From Bacteroidaceae bacterium (GTDB taxonomy: Bacteria > Bacteroidota > Bacteroidia > Bacteroidales > Bacteroidaceae): DNA of 17,759 nt. Shown here piece after piece: positions 6,451-14,742 of this stretch (positions are counted from its first letter, which is position 1; each line of letters opens with the position of its first letter). Made by a program: the position numbers and the translations under genes. The notes under the pieces were generated by a model that searched no databases, was not told where the DNA came from, and worked only from the letters and a program-made list of their open reading frames with translations. The DNA lies in contig CAAHEN010000002.1 in assembly GCA_900772575.1 (NCBI GenBank), forward strand, positions 1 to 17,759, given 5' to 3'.

Positions 6451-8928
6451 ATGAACAAAGACGAACTTCAGCAGAATCCGAATCCGTTTGCACTTATAGC
6501 CGACTTCGACGGCGACATATCCACCCTGTTCAATAATGAAATAGGCGACACGCTCCCCATACTCGCCCTGCGCAACATGATGCTCTTCCCGGGCGTCGTG
6601 GCTCCGGTCGCTGTGGGACGCGAGACATCACGTGCCCTGATAGACCAAGCCACAAAGAACGACAGTTTCATCGGCGTGGCCTGCCAGAAGGATGCAACCG
6701 TAGAGGTGCCGCGACGCGACGACCTCTACAGTATTGGTGTCATGGCAAAGGTACTGCGCGTGATAGAGCTCCCGGACGGCAACGTCACAGTCATTTTGCA
6801 GAGTTACTCACGCATTGAATTGGGGGACGCCACCCGCAACAAACCATTCATGCGGGCCCGCGTCACAAAACTCAACGAGGATCTGCCGGAAGAGGGCGAC
6901 AAAGAGTTTGAGGCTGTTGTCGACGCCTGCAAGGACGCCACCATACGCCTCATCCACACAAGCGAGAATGTGCGTGACGAGGCCGCTTTCGCTGTACGCA
7001 ACATCAGCCACCCCGTTTTTCTCATCAACTTCATTTGTACCAACATGCCTTTCTCCATCTCGGAGAAAGCAGAACTGCTCAGTCTGGAGTCGCAGAAAGA
7101 ACGGGCCTTCAAGCTGCTCACCATTCTCAACAGGGAGAGCCAGTATGCCCTACTCAAGCAGAACATACAGAACCAGACGCGTGAAGAGCTCGACCAGCAG
7201 CAGAAAGAATATTTCCTACAGCAGCAGATCAAGAATATCCAGAGTGAGCTTGGTGAAAGTCAGAACGAAGACGTCAAGGATCTGACCCTTAAAGCCATAG
7301 ACCTCCAGATGCCCGAGAAGGTGCGCAACACCTTCGAACGTGAGCTGGAGAAACTGGGCCGCATCAACCAACAGTCGCCCGACTACAATGTGCAGCTCAA
7401 CTACCTGCAGACCATCGTCGCTCTGCCATGGGGAAAGGCCACCAAGGAAAACATCAACATCCGTACCGCAGAGCGCATTCTCAACCACGATCACTATGGT
7501 ATGGAGAAGGTCAAGGAGCGTATACTCGAACACCTCGCCGTGTTGAAGCTGGGTAACAATCTGAAGGCCCCAATCCTCTGTCTATATGGCCCCCCGGGCG
7601 TTGGCAAGACGTCACTGGGGCGGAGCATTGCTGAGGCTTTGGGGCGCAAGTATGTACGCATATCTCTCGGCGGCATTCACGACGAAGCTGAAATACGCGG
7701 GCACCGCCGCACCTACATCGGCGCCATGCCGGGACGCATTGTCAAGAGCATCATCAAGGCAGAGGTGGACAACCCCGTCTTCATTCTAGACGAGATAGAC
7801 AAGGTGTCTCAGAACAACTACAACGGCGATCCGCAGTCGGCCCTCCTTGAGGTGCTCGACCCCGAACAGAACAATGCATTCCATGACAATTTCCTCGACT
7901 TGGACTATGACTTGTCAAAAGTGCTCTTCGTCGCCACAGCCAACAACTTAGGCACAGTTCCACGCCCACTGCTGGATCGTATGGAAATCATTGAAGTGGA
8001 AGGGTACTTGACAGAAGAGAAAATGGAAATCGCACGCCGCCACCTCATTCCAAAGACCCAGCAAGCCATCAACTTGGGCTATACACTCAAGTTTGCCCCT
8101 ACTGCCATCGAATATATCATTGAGAAGTACACCCGTGAGAGTGGCGTCCGCCAACTCGAGAAGCAGATAGACAAGGTGTTCCGCAAGGCCGCTTACCTGA
8201 CAGCCGTCGATGAAAACAAGTTCAAGACGGCCGGTGTCAAAATCTCTAATATTGAGACTTTCCTCGGCAAGCCCCCCTACAACCGTGACAAGTACCAAGG
8301 CAACGACTATGCCGGTGTTGTCACCGGTCTGGCCTGGACAGCTGTCGGTGGCGAGATACTCTTCATCGAGACGAGCGTCAGCCGCAGCAAGAACCCACGC
8401 CTGACACTGACGGGCAATCTCGGCGACGTCATGAAGGAGTCTGCTATACTGGCCCTTGAATATGTCAAGGCACACGCCGACCGTCTGGCTCTCGACTACC
8501 GCATATTCGACCATTGGAGCATCCACGTGCACGTGCCAGAGGGAGCAACGCCCAAGGACGGTCCCTCAGCAGGCATCACGATAGCCACATCACTGGCATC
8601 TGCGCTGACACAGCGTAAGGTACGCCCCAACACGGCCATGACGGGTGAAATCACCCTGCGTGGGCGCGTACTCCCTGTGGGCGGCATCAAGGAAAAGATC
8701 CTCGCCGCCAAGCGCGCTGGCATCAAAAACATCATCATGAGTGCCGACAACAAAAAGGACATCGACGAAATCACCGGCGCCTACCTCGAAGGCCTGCACT
8801 TCGACTTCGTGGAGAACGTCGATGAGGTGTTCGCCCGGGCCCTCCTTGAAGAGAAGGTCAAAGACGCCATCGACCTCACCAAGGATCTCGACAACCTTGA
8901 CAAGCTACAACAACCCGCCCTAGCATGA
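6451..8928 (+). CDS. lon: ATP-dependent Lon protease (endopeptidase La)
   Basis: This is a full-length 825-aa LonA. It is a cytoplasmic ATP-driven protease that degrades misfolded and short-lived regulatory proteins. The N-terminal substrate-binding domain starts near residue 30 (LPILALRNMMLFPGVVAPVAVGR) and is followed by a coiled-coil region around 240-280. The AAA+ module has Walker A GPPGVGKT at 380-387 and Walker B with Asp447 and Glu448 (ILDEID). The C-terminal peptidase domain has the Ser-Lys dyad, with Ser706 in DGPSAG and Lys749 in GGIKEK, spaced 43 residues as in E. coli Lon. The start codon precedes a short polar extension of about 30 residues, common in this phylum. The last codons overlap the tgt start, so both are likely translated from one mRNA. 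Confidence 0.97.
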   Translation: MNKDELQQNPNPFALIADFDGDISTLFNNEIGDTLPILALRNMMLFPGVVAPVAVGRETSRALIDQATKNDSFIGVACQKDATVEVPRRDDLYSIGVMAKVLRVIELPDGNVTVILQSYSRIELGDATRNKPFMRARVTKLNEDLPEEGDKEFEAVVDACKDATIRLIHTSENVRDEAAFAVRNISHPVFLINFICTNMPFSISEKAELLSLESQKERAFKLLTILNRESQYALLKQNIQNQTREELDQQQKEYFLQQQIKNIQSELGESQNEDVKDLTLKAIDLQMPEKVRNTFERELEKLGRINQQSPDYNVQLNYLQTIVALPWGKATKENINIRTAERILNHDHYGMEKVKERILEHLAVLKLGNNLKAPILCLYGPPGVGKTSLGRSIAEALGRKYVRISLGGIHDEAEIRGHRRTYIGAMPGRIVKSIIKAEVDNPVFILDEIDKVSQNNYNGDPQSALLEVLDPEQNNAFHDNFLDLDYDLSKVLFVATANNLGTVPRPLLDRMEIIEVEGYLTEEKMEIARRHLIPKTQQAINLGYTLKFAPTAIEYIIEKYTRESGVRQLEKQIDKVFRKAAYLTAVDENKFKTAGVKISNIETFLGKPPYNRDKYQGNDYAGVVTGLAWTAVGGEILFIETSVSRSKNPRLTLTGNLGDVMKESAILALEYVKAHADRLALDYRIFDHWSIHVHVPEGATPKDGPSAGITIATSLASALTQRKVRPNTAMTGEITLRGRVLPVGGIKEKILAAKRAGIKNIIMSADNKKDIDEITGAYLEGLHFDFVENVDEVFARALLEEKVKDAIDLTKDLDNLDKLQQPALA

Positions 8929-10055
8929 CATTCCAGCTCCAACACACAGCCGAGCGGGGCCAGGCCCGCGCTGGACTCATCACGACAGACCATGGGCAAA
9001 TCCAGACCCCCATCTTCATGCCGGTCGGTACCGTGGGAAGCGTCAAGGGCGTACATCTGCGCGAGCTCAAAGAAGACATCAGCGCCCAGATCATCCTAGG
9101 CAACACCTACCACCTCTACCTACGCCCCGGTCTCGACATCATTCGGCGGGCCGGTGGCTTGCACAAGTTCAACGGTTTCGACCGTCCGATGCTGACCGAT
9201 AGCGGCGGATTCCAAGTCTTCTCGCTGACGGGCATTCGCAAACTCAGCACAGAAGGGTGTGAGTTTCGCTCACATATTGACGGGAGCAAGCACTTTTTCA
9301 GTCCTGAGCGCGTCATGGACATCGAGCGCGTCATTGGCGCCGACATCATGATGGCGTTTGACGAATGTCCGCCAGGTACAGCCGACTTTGCCTACGCCCG
9401 CAAAAGCCTGGATCTGACGCACGGTTGGATGCGCCGCTGCTGGCAGCGCTTCAACGAGACTGAGCCGCTCTACGGCTACAGCCAAGCGCTGTTTCCCATC
9501 GTCCAAGGCTGCGTCTACCCTGAGTTGCGCCGCGAGAGTGCTCGCTTCATGGCCGACTTTGGCGCCGAGGGCTACGCCATCGGTGGGCTGGCTGTCGGAG
9601 AGCCGGCTGAAAAAATGTATGAGATGATCGAGGTGGTCAACGACATCTTGCCGACCGACAAACCGCGCTATCTCATGGGCGTCGGCACGCCTGCCAATAT
9701 TCTGGAAGCCATAGACCGCGGCGTCGACATGTTCGACTGCGTCATGCCGACACGCAACGGACGCAATGCCATGCTATTCACCGCCGACGGCGTCATCAAC
9801 ATGCGGAATGCCAAGTGGGCCGACGATTTTTCACCAGTCGACCCGGCGGCTCTCTGCTTCGTTGATGTCCAATATTCGCGCGCTTACCTCCACCACCTTT
9901 TCAAAGCCAAGGAACTGCTAGCCATGCAGATCGCCAGTATACACAATCTGGCGTTCTACCTGTGGCTCGTCGGTGAGGCCCGCCGCCACATCATTGCCGA
10001 CGACTTCAGTGCATGGAAAACCGACATGCTGGAGCGTATCAGCCGACGTCTCTGA
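8925..10055 (+). CDS. tgt: tRNA-guanine transglycosylase (queuine tRNA-ribosyltransferase)
   Basis: This 376-aa enzyme exchanges guanine-34 for preQ1 in tRNAs with GUN anticodons, a step in queuosine synthesis. The start overlaps the lon stop as ATGA. Family motifs are present: TPIFMPVGT near 30, LGNTYHLYLRPG near 59-70, DSGGFQVFSL near 91-100, GGLAVGEP near 221-228, and the nucleophile motif FDCVMPTRNGR with Asp271. The usual zinc site CxCxxC...H is eroded. The aligned segment is ALCFVDVQYSRAYLHH, so only Cys311 of the three cysteines remains, Asp314 occupies the third position and Ala309 the first. The later His in IHNLAFY is kept. From memory many Bacteroidetes Tgt proteins show the same change, so I infer a working variant rather than a dead enzyme. 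Confidence 0.95.
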   Translation: MTFQLQHTAERGQARAGLITTDHGQIQTPIFMPVGTVGSVKGVHLRELKEDISAQIILGNTYHLYLRPGLDIIRRAGGLHKFNGFDRPMLTDSGGFQVFSLTGIRKLSTEGCEFRSHIDGSKHFFSPERVMDIERVIGADIMMAFDECPPGTADFAYARKSLDLTHGWMRRCWQRFNETEPLYGYSQALFPIVQGCVYPELRRESARFMADFGAEGYAIGGLAVGEPAEKMYEMIEVVNDILPTDKPRYLMGVGTPANILEAIDRGVDMFDCVMPTRNGRNAMLFTADGVINMRNAKWADDFSPVDPAALCFVDVQYSRAYLHHLFKAKELLAMQIASIHNLAFYLWLVGEARRHIIADDFSAWKTDMLERISRRL

Positions 10056-10105
10056 GCGGAGTCGCACCCATTTCTCACAATACTTGACATACGCCGTCCG
10101 CCACC

Positions 10106-11299
10106 ATGCTAAAGACCGGAATCAAGAATATCGCCAAACGAATGCTGCAAGGCTGTCGCCGCCTCCCGGGGCGTATCAGCCGGGGACTTGTTGTTGCTCT
10201 GCGTTCATGCGCCATCAAAAAACTGGACTGGTACATCATCAAGAAATTTCTCAGCACCTATGTTTTCCTCATTGCCGTCGTCATCTTCATCGCCATCATA
10301 TTCGACTACAATGAGAAGATAGACAAGTTCACACAGAGCCGAGTCTCACTCCGCGAGATCATCTTCGACTACTATCTCAACTTCATCCCCTACTTCACCA
10401 ACCTCTTCAGTCCGCTCTTCGTCTTCATCGCCGTTATTCTCTTCACCTCCAATATGGCGGGCAAGTCGGAGATCATCGCCATGAAATCCACAGGGATGAG
10501 TTTCCGCCGCTTGCTGAGACCATATATGATAACGGCCACCCTCATTGCCGTCATCACCCTAGCCCTTGGCACCTATGTAATTCCACGCGGCAATGTGTCA
10601 CGTGTCAACTTCGAGAATGCCTATATCAAGAAGAAAGCCGGTACCATGGCCGACAATGTACAGCTACAGGTCGACACTGGAGTCGTGGCCTACATCACTC
10701 ACTTCGACAATACGACAAAGAGCGGCTACGGCTTCTCGCTCGACAAGTTCGTCGATAAGAAGCTCGTCTCACATCTGACGGCACAGAACATCCAATACGA
10801 CACACTCTCCGACCGGCGCTACAGCTGGAACATACGCATGTACCGCATCCGCACCCTCAAGGGAATGCGCGAGCACATCACCTCCGGTGACCGGCTGGAC
10901 ACGACCATCATGATGGAGCCTTCAGACTTCTTCTACGTCAACAACCAGCAGGAGACCATGACGTCACCGCAGCTGCGAGAATTTATCGACAAACAGAAAA
11001 TGCGTGGTGCCGCTAACGTCAACACCTTCGAAGTGGAATACCACAAGCGCTTTGCTATGCCGTTTGCAGCTTTCATACTGACCATCATCGGCGTGTCACT
11101 CTCCAGCCAGAAGCGTAAGGGCGGCATGGGCATTGCCCTCGGGGCAGGGCTGGCCTTGAGTTTCGGCTACATCATGTTCCAGACGGTCTCGGCCACGTTC
11201 TCCACCAATGCCGGTTTTCCGGCCATGCTGGCAGTGTGGATCCCCAACATGGTCTTCGCCATCATCGCTTTCATCCTCTACAAGCGGACGCCTGAATGA
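10106..11299 (+). CDS. LptF/LptG-family (YjgP/YjgQ) LPS export permease
   Basis: The 397-aa inner-membrane protein belongs to the permease family that, with the ATPase LptB, extracts lipopolysaccharide from the inner membrane and feeds it to the Lpt bridge. Three N-terminal membrane segments lie near residues 50-67, 99-116 and 141-159. The family signature MAGKSEIIAMKSTGMSFRRLLRP (about 117-139, split across the second cytoplasmic loop) is clear. A large periplasmic beta-jellyroll region follows at about 160-300. Three C-terminal membrane segments lie at about 312-395. The first 37 residues are an Arg/Lys-rich extension before the usual IKKLDWYIIKKFL start. No in-frame start lies nearer than Met13, so I keep 10106. 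It sits 50 bp after tgt in the lon-tgt run. Whether it corresponds to LptF or LptG cannot be decided here. Confidence 0.88.
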   Translation: MLKTGIKNIAKRMLQGCRRLPGRISRGLVVALRSCAIKKLDWYIIKKFLSTYVFLIAVVIFIAIIFDYNEKIDKFTQSRVSLREIIFDYYLNFIPYFTNLFSPLFVFIAVILFTSNMAGKSEIIAMKSTGMSFRRLLRPYMITATLIAVITLALGTYVIPRGNVSRVNFENAYIKKKAGTMADNVQLQVDTGVVAYITHFDNTTKSGYGFSLDKFVDKKLVSHLTAQNIQYDTLSDRRYSWNIRMYRIRTLKGMREHITSGDRLDTTIMMEPSDFFYVNNQQETMTSPQLREFIDKQKMRGAANVNTFEVEYHKRFAMPFAAFILTIIGVSLSSQKRKGGMGIALGAGLALSFGYIMFQTVSATFSTNAGFPAMLAVWIPNMVFAIIAFILYKRTPE

Positions 11300-11370
11300 C
11301 ACACCGCCAAGCCACGATGCGGGCACAACAATCAGATTCCTAACATTTATATCAGAGTCAATACAGACAC

Positions 11371-12774
11371 ATGCAATTCACAGATTTAGACCTTAACGAA
11401 GATCTCCTCGACGCCCTCTACGACATGCACTTCGACGAGTGCACACCCGTACAGGAACAGTGCATCCCTCATATTCTGAACAACCGCGATGTCATCGGCA
11501 TCGCACAGACCGGCACCGGAAAGACCGCAGCCTATCTCCTGCCCATACTGACACTCCTGCGCCGCACCCCCCATCCTGCCGATGCGGTCAACTGCCTCAT
11601 CATGTCGCCCACGCGTGAACTGGCACGACAGATTGACCAAGCGCTTCAGGGATTCAGCTACTACATGGACATCAACGGCGTAGCGGTCTATGGCGGCAAC
11701 GACGGCAACCGCTATGAGCAGGAACGCCGGAGCCTCTCGGCCGGTGCGGATATTGTCATCGCCACACCGGGACGCCTCATCACGCACCTCAGTCTTGGCA
11801 CCCTTGACCTAAGCCGCACCACCCACCTGATCCTCGACGAAGCCGACCGCATGCTCGACATGGGATTCAGCGACGACATTCTGAAAATTGTCGAGCACCT
11901 GCCCAAGGAACGGCAGACCATTCTCTTCTCCGCCACCATGCCCGACAAGATTGCCAACCTCGCCAAGAGCGTCATGCACGACCCTGTAGAGGTGCGCATC
12001 GCCGTATCAAAGCCGGCTGAAAACATAGACCAAAGCGTATACATCTGTCACGAGACTGACAAGCTTGGCATCATCAAACACCTCTTCGCTGAGCGCAAAC
12101 CAGAGCGGGTCATCCTCTTCGCCGGCTCCAAACAGAAGGTCAAAGAGCTCAACATCGCCCTCAAACGACTGGGCTACAATGTGGCTGCCATGCACTCTGA
12201 CCTCGAGCAGAAAGAGCGCGACGACGTGATGCTGGCCTTCAAGGCCCGCCACATCGATGTCCTTGTGGCGACAGACATCGTGGCACGCGGTATCGACATT
12301 GACGACATCACACTCGTCATCAACTACGATGTGCCACGCGATGCCGAAGACTACGTGCACCGCATCGGACGCACCGCACGCGCTGGTCGCGAAGGCCGCG
12401 CCATCACATTCGTCAATGAGCGCGATCGTGGTGCCCTTGCCGCTATCGAGCGCCTGTTGGAGAAGAAAGTGCCACGAGCCGAATTGCCAGAGGGTTTCGA
12501 GGTTCCCGCAGAAAGGGGAAGTGACGACGGTGGTCGCGGACGTAGCCGAGGGAGAAACCGGGGCAACACGCACAGTGGACAGAACGACAGACGCCGCAAG
12601 GGCCACAACCGCAACAGGGGCGAAAGCAAGAGCGAACGTCCCCAAGCAGAAGCAGCTGCTAAGGCACAGGATGGTTCGGAAGAACATGCCACCAAGGAGA
12701 GTGCCCCAAAGAGCGAGGCACCCAAAAGACGTAATCCACGTCGCCGTCCCAACCGACGTCCCAACAAGGAGTGA
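11371..12774 (+). CDS. DEAD-box ATP-dependent RNA helicase, RhlE-like
   Basis: The 467-aa protein has all core helicase motifs in order: a Q-motif region CTPVQEQCIP near 23-32, Walker A AQTGTGKT at 45-52, PTRELARQ near 81-88, DEAD at 156-159, SAT near 189-191, DIVARGIDI near 305-313 and HRIGRTARAGR near 330-340. It unwinds short RNA duplexes, probably in ribosome assembly or mRNA turnover as for RhlE-type enzymes. The C-terminal tail (about 385-467) is low-complexity and basic, with RG/RN-rich runs and a final NPRRRPNRRPNKE, consistent with non-specific RNA binding. It follows the LptF/LptG gene after 71 bp on the same strand. The specific role is inferred from the family. Confidence 0.93.
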   Translation: MQFTDLDLNEDLLDALYDMHFDECTPVQEQCIPHILNNRDVIGIAQTGTGKTAAYLLPILTLLRRTPHPADAVNCLIMSPTRELARQIDQALQGFSYYMDINGVAVYGGNDGNRYEQERRSLSAGADIVIATPGRLITHLSLGTLDLSRTTHLILDEADRMLDMGFSDDILKIVEHLPKERQTILFSATMPDKIANLAKSVMHDPVEVRIAVSKPAENIDQSVYICHETDKLGIIKHLFAERKPERVILFAGSKQKVKELNIALKRLGYNVAAMHSDLEQKERDDVMLAFKARHIDVLVATDIVARGIDIDDITLVINYDVPRDAEDYVHRIGRTARAGREGRAITFVNERDRGALAAIERLLEKKVPRAELPEGFEVPAERGSDDGGRGRSRGRNRGNTHSGQNDRRRKGHNRNRGESKSERPQAEAAAKAQDGSEEHATKESAPKSEAPKRRNPRRRPNRRPNKE

Positions 12775-12902
12775 GGGCTTGAAGGGCACGACCGATTGAA
12801 GCTACATATTGGCTTAAACATTACTGGCCCACAGGGCTTGAATACACCATCCTCGGAACGGAGCGAAATAATAAACAAGCTCCAATGTAAAATCATCTTT
12901 CA

Positions 12903-12930
12903 ACACCCGCTTCCGCGTGGAAACGGGTGT
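12903..12930 (+). terminator. Hairpin downstream of the DEAD-box gene
   Basis: ACACCCG pairs with CGGGTGT. One C-A mismatch and a TTCC/GGAA continuation follow inward, around a GCGT loop. It lies about 130 bp after the helicase stop. The following CCTGTTATAG is only mildly T-rich, so it is a plausible but unproven terminator. Confidence 0.5.
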
Positions 12931-12956
12931 CCTGTTATAGGGCAAAGACAGAGGGA

Positions 12957-12976
12957 TCTGTCATTCCCATGACAGA
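12957..12976. promoter_or_regulatory. Operator-like inverted repeat upstream of the Fur-family gene
   Basis: TCTGTCAT-TCCC-ATGACAGA is a perfect 8-4-8 inverted repeat. The same half-site, TCTGTCA, recurs at 13006-13012, between the proposed -33 and -7 elements. The position just upstream of the promoter fits a regulator binding site. The binding protein is unknown, and autoregulation by the adjacent Fur-family protein is an inference. Confidence 0.4.
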
Positions 12977-12987
12977 AAATAGCAGCC

Positions 12988-13006
12988 ACATATATTGGCC
13001 ATATGT
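12988..13006. promoter_or_regulatory. 19-bp inverted repeat overlapping the -33 region
   Basis: ACATAT-N7-ATATGT is a 6-7-6 inverted repeat of 19 bp, the length of a classical Fur box, and it covers the proposed -33 TTG. It is AT-rich like metal-regulator operators, but it does not match the E. coli Fur consensus. Confidence 0.35.
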
Positions 13007-13027
13007 CTGTCAATTGATGTACCTTTG
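12995..13027 (+). promoter_or_regulatory. Promoter of the Fur-family gene
   Basis: TTG at 12995-12997 and TACCTTTG at 13020-13027 lie 22 bp apart, close to the Bacteroidetes -33/-7 pattern. This predicts a transcription start near 13034 and a leader of about 100 nt containing a large inverted repeat. Confidence 0.55.
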
Positions 13028-13040
13028 CAATGAAAAGCGC

Positions 13041-13084
13041 GTCGCACGACTTTCAGCCGGAAACAGCGATGAAAGTCGTACGAC
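13041..13084 (+). repeat. Inverted repeat in the leader of the Fur-family gene
   Basis: Arms 13041-13055 (GTCGCACGACTTTCA) and 13070-13084 pair over 14 of 15 positions around a 14-nt loop. The right arm ends in the perfect palindrome GTCGTACGAC and the left arm has its one-base variant. It begins just after the predicted transcription start. It could be an RNA hairpin that controls translation, or a DNA site for a dimeric repressor. No T-tract follows, so a simple terminator is unlikely. Confidence 0.5.
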
Positions 13085-13133
13085 ACAGGATGATTCGCAG
13101 CCATAATATGACCTGCTATAGAACCAATATGAT

Positions 13134-13583
13134 ATGACGAACTATGAAGACTTACTCGTCTTGCGGGAGATTCGCCCGACAGCGGTCAGACTGCTCGTGA
13201 TCGAAGAACTGGCCAAAGCAGACTATGCCCTCTCGCTCTCCGATCTGGAGGCACGCCTGATGACAGTTGACAAGTCGAGCATCTTCCGCTCACTGACACT
13301 CTTCCTCGCCCATCACTTGGTGCACTGCATCGATGATGGAAGCGGAAAAGAGAAATATGCACTGTGTGCTGTCAACTGCCATTGCGGTGAAGACCCGCAC
13401 CGTGGCTTGACTGACCTGCACACGCACTTCTACTGTGAACGCTGCCGACGGACATTCTGTCTCCGGCAAGTCTCAGTGCCTGAGGTTAGCCTGCCCGAAG
13501 GCTTTCACCTCCACTCGGCCAACTACGTACTTAAAGGGCTTTGCCCGGCCTGTATGCTTAAGACACACCACTGCGAAAAATGA
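13134..13583 (+). CDS. Fur-family metal-responsive transcriptional regulator
   Basis: The 149-aa protein has the Fur layout: an N-terminal winged helix at residues about 10-68 (RPTAVRLLVIEELAK, then the recognition-helix region VDKSSIFRSLTLFLAHHLV) and a dimerisation domain after it. Two CxxC pairs, Cys101/Cys104 (YCERC) and Cys137/Cys140 (LCPAC), form the structural zinc site. His96 and His98 in the LHTHFYC segment are likely ligands of the regulatory metal. Family members repress iron, zinc or peroxide genes in the cytoplasm, and the sequence does not decide among Fur, Zur and PerR. Extra cysteines at 78, 82 and 84 are unusual. The upstream region has several inverted repeats that could be its own operators. 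It converges on thiL with a 32-bp gap and no obvious terminator between them. Confidence 0.9.
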   Translation: MTNYEDLLVLREIRPTAVRLLVIEELAKADYALSLSDLEARLMTVDKSSIFRSLTLFLAHHLVHCIDDGSGKEKYALCAVNCHCGEDPHRGLTDLHTHFYCERCRRTFCLRQVSVPEVSLPEGFHLHSANYVLKGLCPACMLKTHHCEK

Positions 13584-13615
13584 ATACAGCCTAGACCTGT
13601 ACCTGCGGTTAAGCT

Positions 13616-14686
13616 CTAGTCTTCATCACCGGTAGACGAGGCCTTCAGGGGATTCCAGCCTTGGGCCTTTAGCTCAAACTCATTACCATCACGGGTGACG
13701 AGGGCACAGCCCAACTCTGGCTTCGTGATGTGGCCGATGACTTTGACGCCTTCGATTTCAGCCACACGCTCATGTTCTGTCAGTGGTACGGTGAAAAGCA
13801 GTTCGTAGTCGTCACCGCCATTGAGCGCACACGTGGTCACGTTGAGATTGAACTCCTCAGCCGCCACAGCAGTCTGATAATCGATGGGGATGCGTTCCTC
13901 GTAGAGGCGACAACCTGTGCCAGACTGCTTGCAAATGTGCAAAATCTCCGATGAGAGTCCGTCACTGATGTCCATCATGGCCGTCGGGCGAATGCCGGCC
14001 GTGCACAACGCCTCAACAACATCGCGTCGTGCCTCGGGTTTGAGCAACCGCTCGATGAGGTATTCGTGTCCGCTAAAGTCGGGTTGTGCGGCCTCCGCAT
14101 TGCTGCCCGCCTGCGACTCAAAAATAGCCTTCTCACGCTCCATGAGCTGGAGCCCCATATAGGCTGCGCCAAGGTTACCACTGACACAGACGAGGTCGGT
14201 GTCATGCGCCCCGTCACGATAGACGATGTCTTCCGGCGCAGCCTCACCGACACAGGTGATGCTGACGGCCAGTCCGGTGAGCGACGACGTGGTGTCACCA
14301 CCGATGATGTCCACATGATGCCGCTCACAGGCCAAGCGCAGGCCAGCATACAATTCTTCCATATCCTCTACGGAGAAGCGACGCGACAAGGCTATATTGA
14401 CAATGAGCTGGCGCGGCACGGCATTCATGGCGTAAACATCTGAGAGGTTGACCATAGCAGCCTTATAGCCCAAGTGCTTGAGTGGGGTATAGATGAGATC
14501 GAAGTGTATGCCTTCCATGAGCATATCACTCGTCAGGAGGATGCGACGGTCTGCGGGATATGAGAGTACGGCGCAGTCATCGCCGACTCCGCGCAAGGTC
14601 GAGGAATTGACAGCAGCCAAGCCTGCGGTCAGGCGGTCAATGAGACCGAACTCACCAAGGGTGGCTATTTCAGTACGTTTTGTCAT
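13616..14686 (-). CDS. thiL: Thiamine-monophosphate kinase
   Basis: The 356-aa enzyme phosphorylates thiamine monophosphate to thiamine diphosphate with ATP, the last step of cofactor synthesis, in the cytoplasm. It shows the AIR synthase/ThiL superfamily motifs: VGDDCAVL at 34-41, TSDMLMEGIHF at 52-62, NLSDVYAM at 80-87, GGDTTSS at 129-135, and MMDISDGLSSE and NGGDDYELLF in the C-terminal half. The Asp-rich motifs bind Mg-ATP. Length is normal to slightly long, with an insert near 180-200 (ESQAGSNAEAAQPDFSG). It follows the small beta-barrel gene by 56 bp on the same strand. The ThiE/TenI-like gene of the window lies about 2.3 kb upstream and is not in the same compact operon. Confidence 0.95.
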   Translation of the reverse strand: MTKRTEIATLGEFGLIDRLTAGLAAVNSSTLRGVGDDCAVLSYPADRRILLTSDMLMEGIHFDLIYTPLKHLGYKAAMVNLSDVYAMNAVPRQLIVNIALSRRFSVEDMEELYAGLRLACERHHVDIIGGDTTSSLTGLAVSITCVGEAAPEDIVYRDGAHDTDLVCVSGNLGAAYMGLQLMEREKAIFESQAGSNAEAAQPDFSGHEYLIERLLKPEARRDVVEALCTAGIRPTAMMDISDGLSSEILHICKQSGTGCRLYEERIPIDYQTAVAAEEFNLNVTTCALNGGDDYELLFTVPLTEHERVAEIEGVKVIGHITKPELGCALVTRDGNEFELKAQGWNPLKASSTGDED

Positions 14687-14742
14687 GTCTGAAGGTGGTG
14701 CATTAAATAAAGCGACCGGCCAGTGAACAGGTACACCGACCG

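Noticed and set aside
7948..8532. 194-aa minus-strand ORF inside lon
   Set aside because: Antisense shadow favoured by codon composition. Lon is intact through this region.
12007..12896. Minus-strand ORFs of 260 and 181 aa and a plus-strand 180-aa ORF over the helicase 3' end
   Set aside because: All overlap the intact DEAD-box frame and its low-complexity tail. Their Cys/Ser/Arg-rich sequences are typical of shadow frames.
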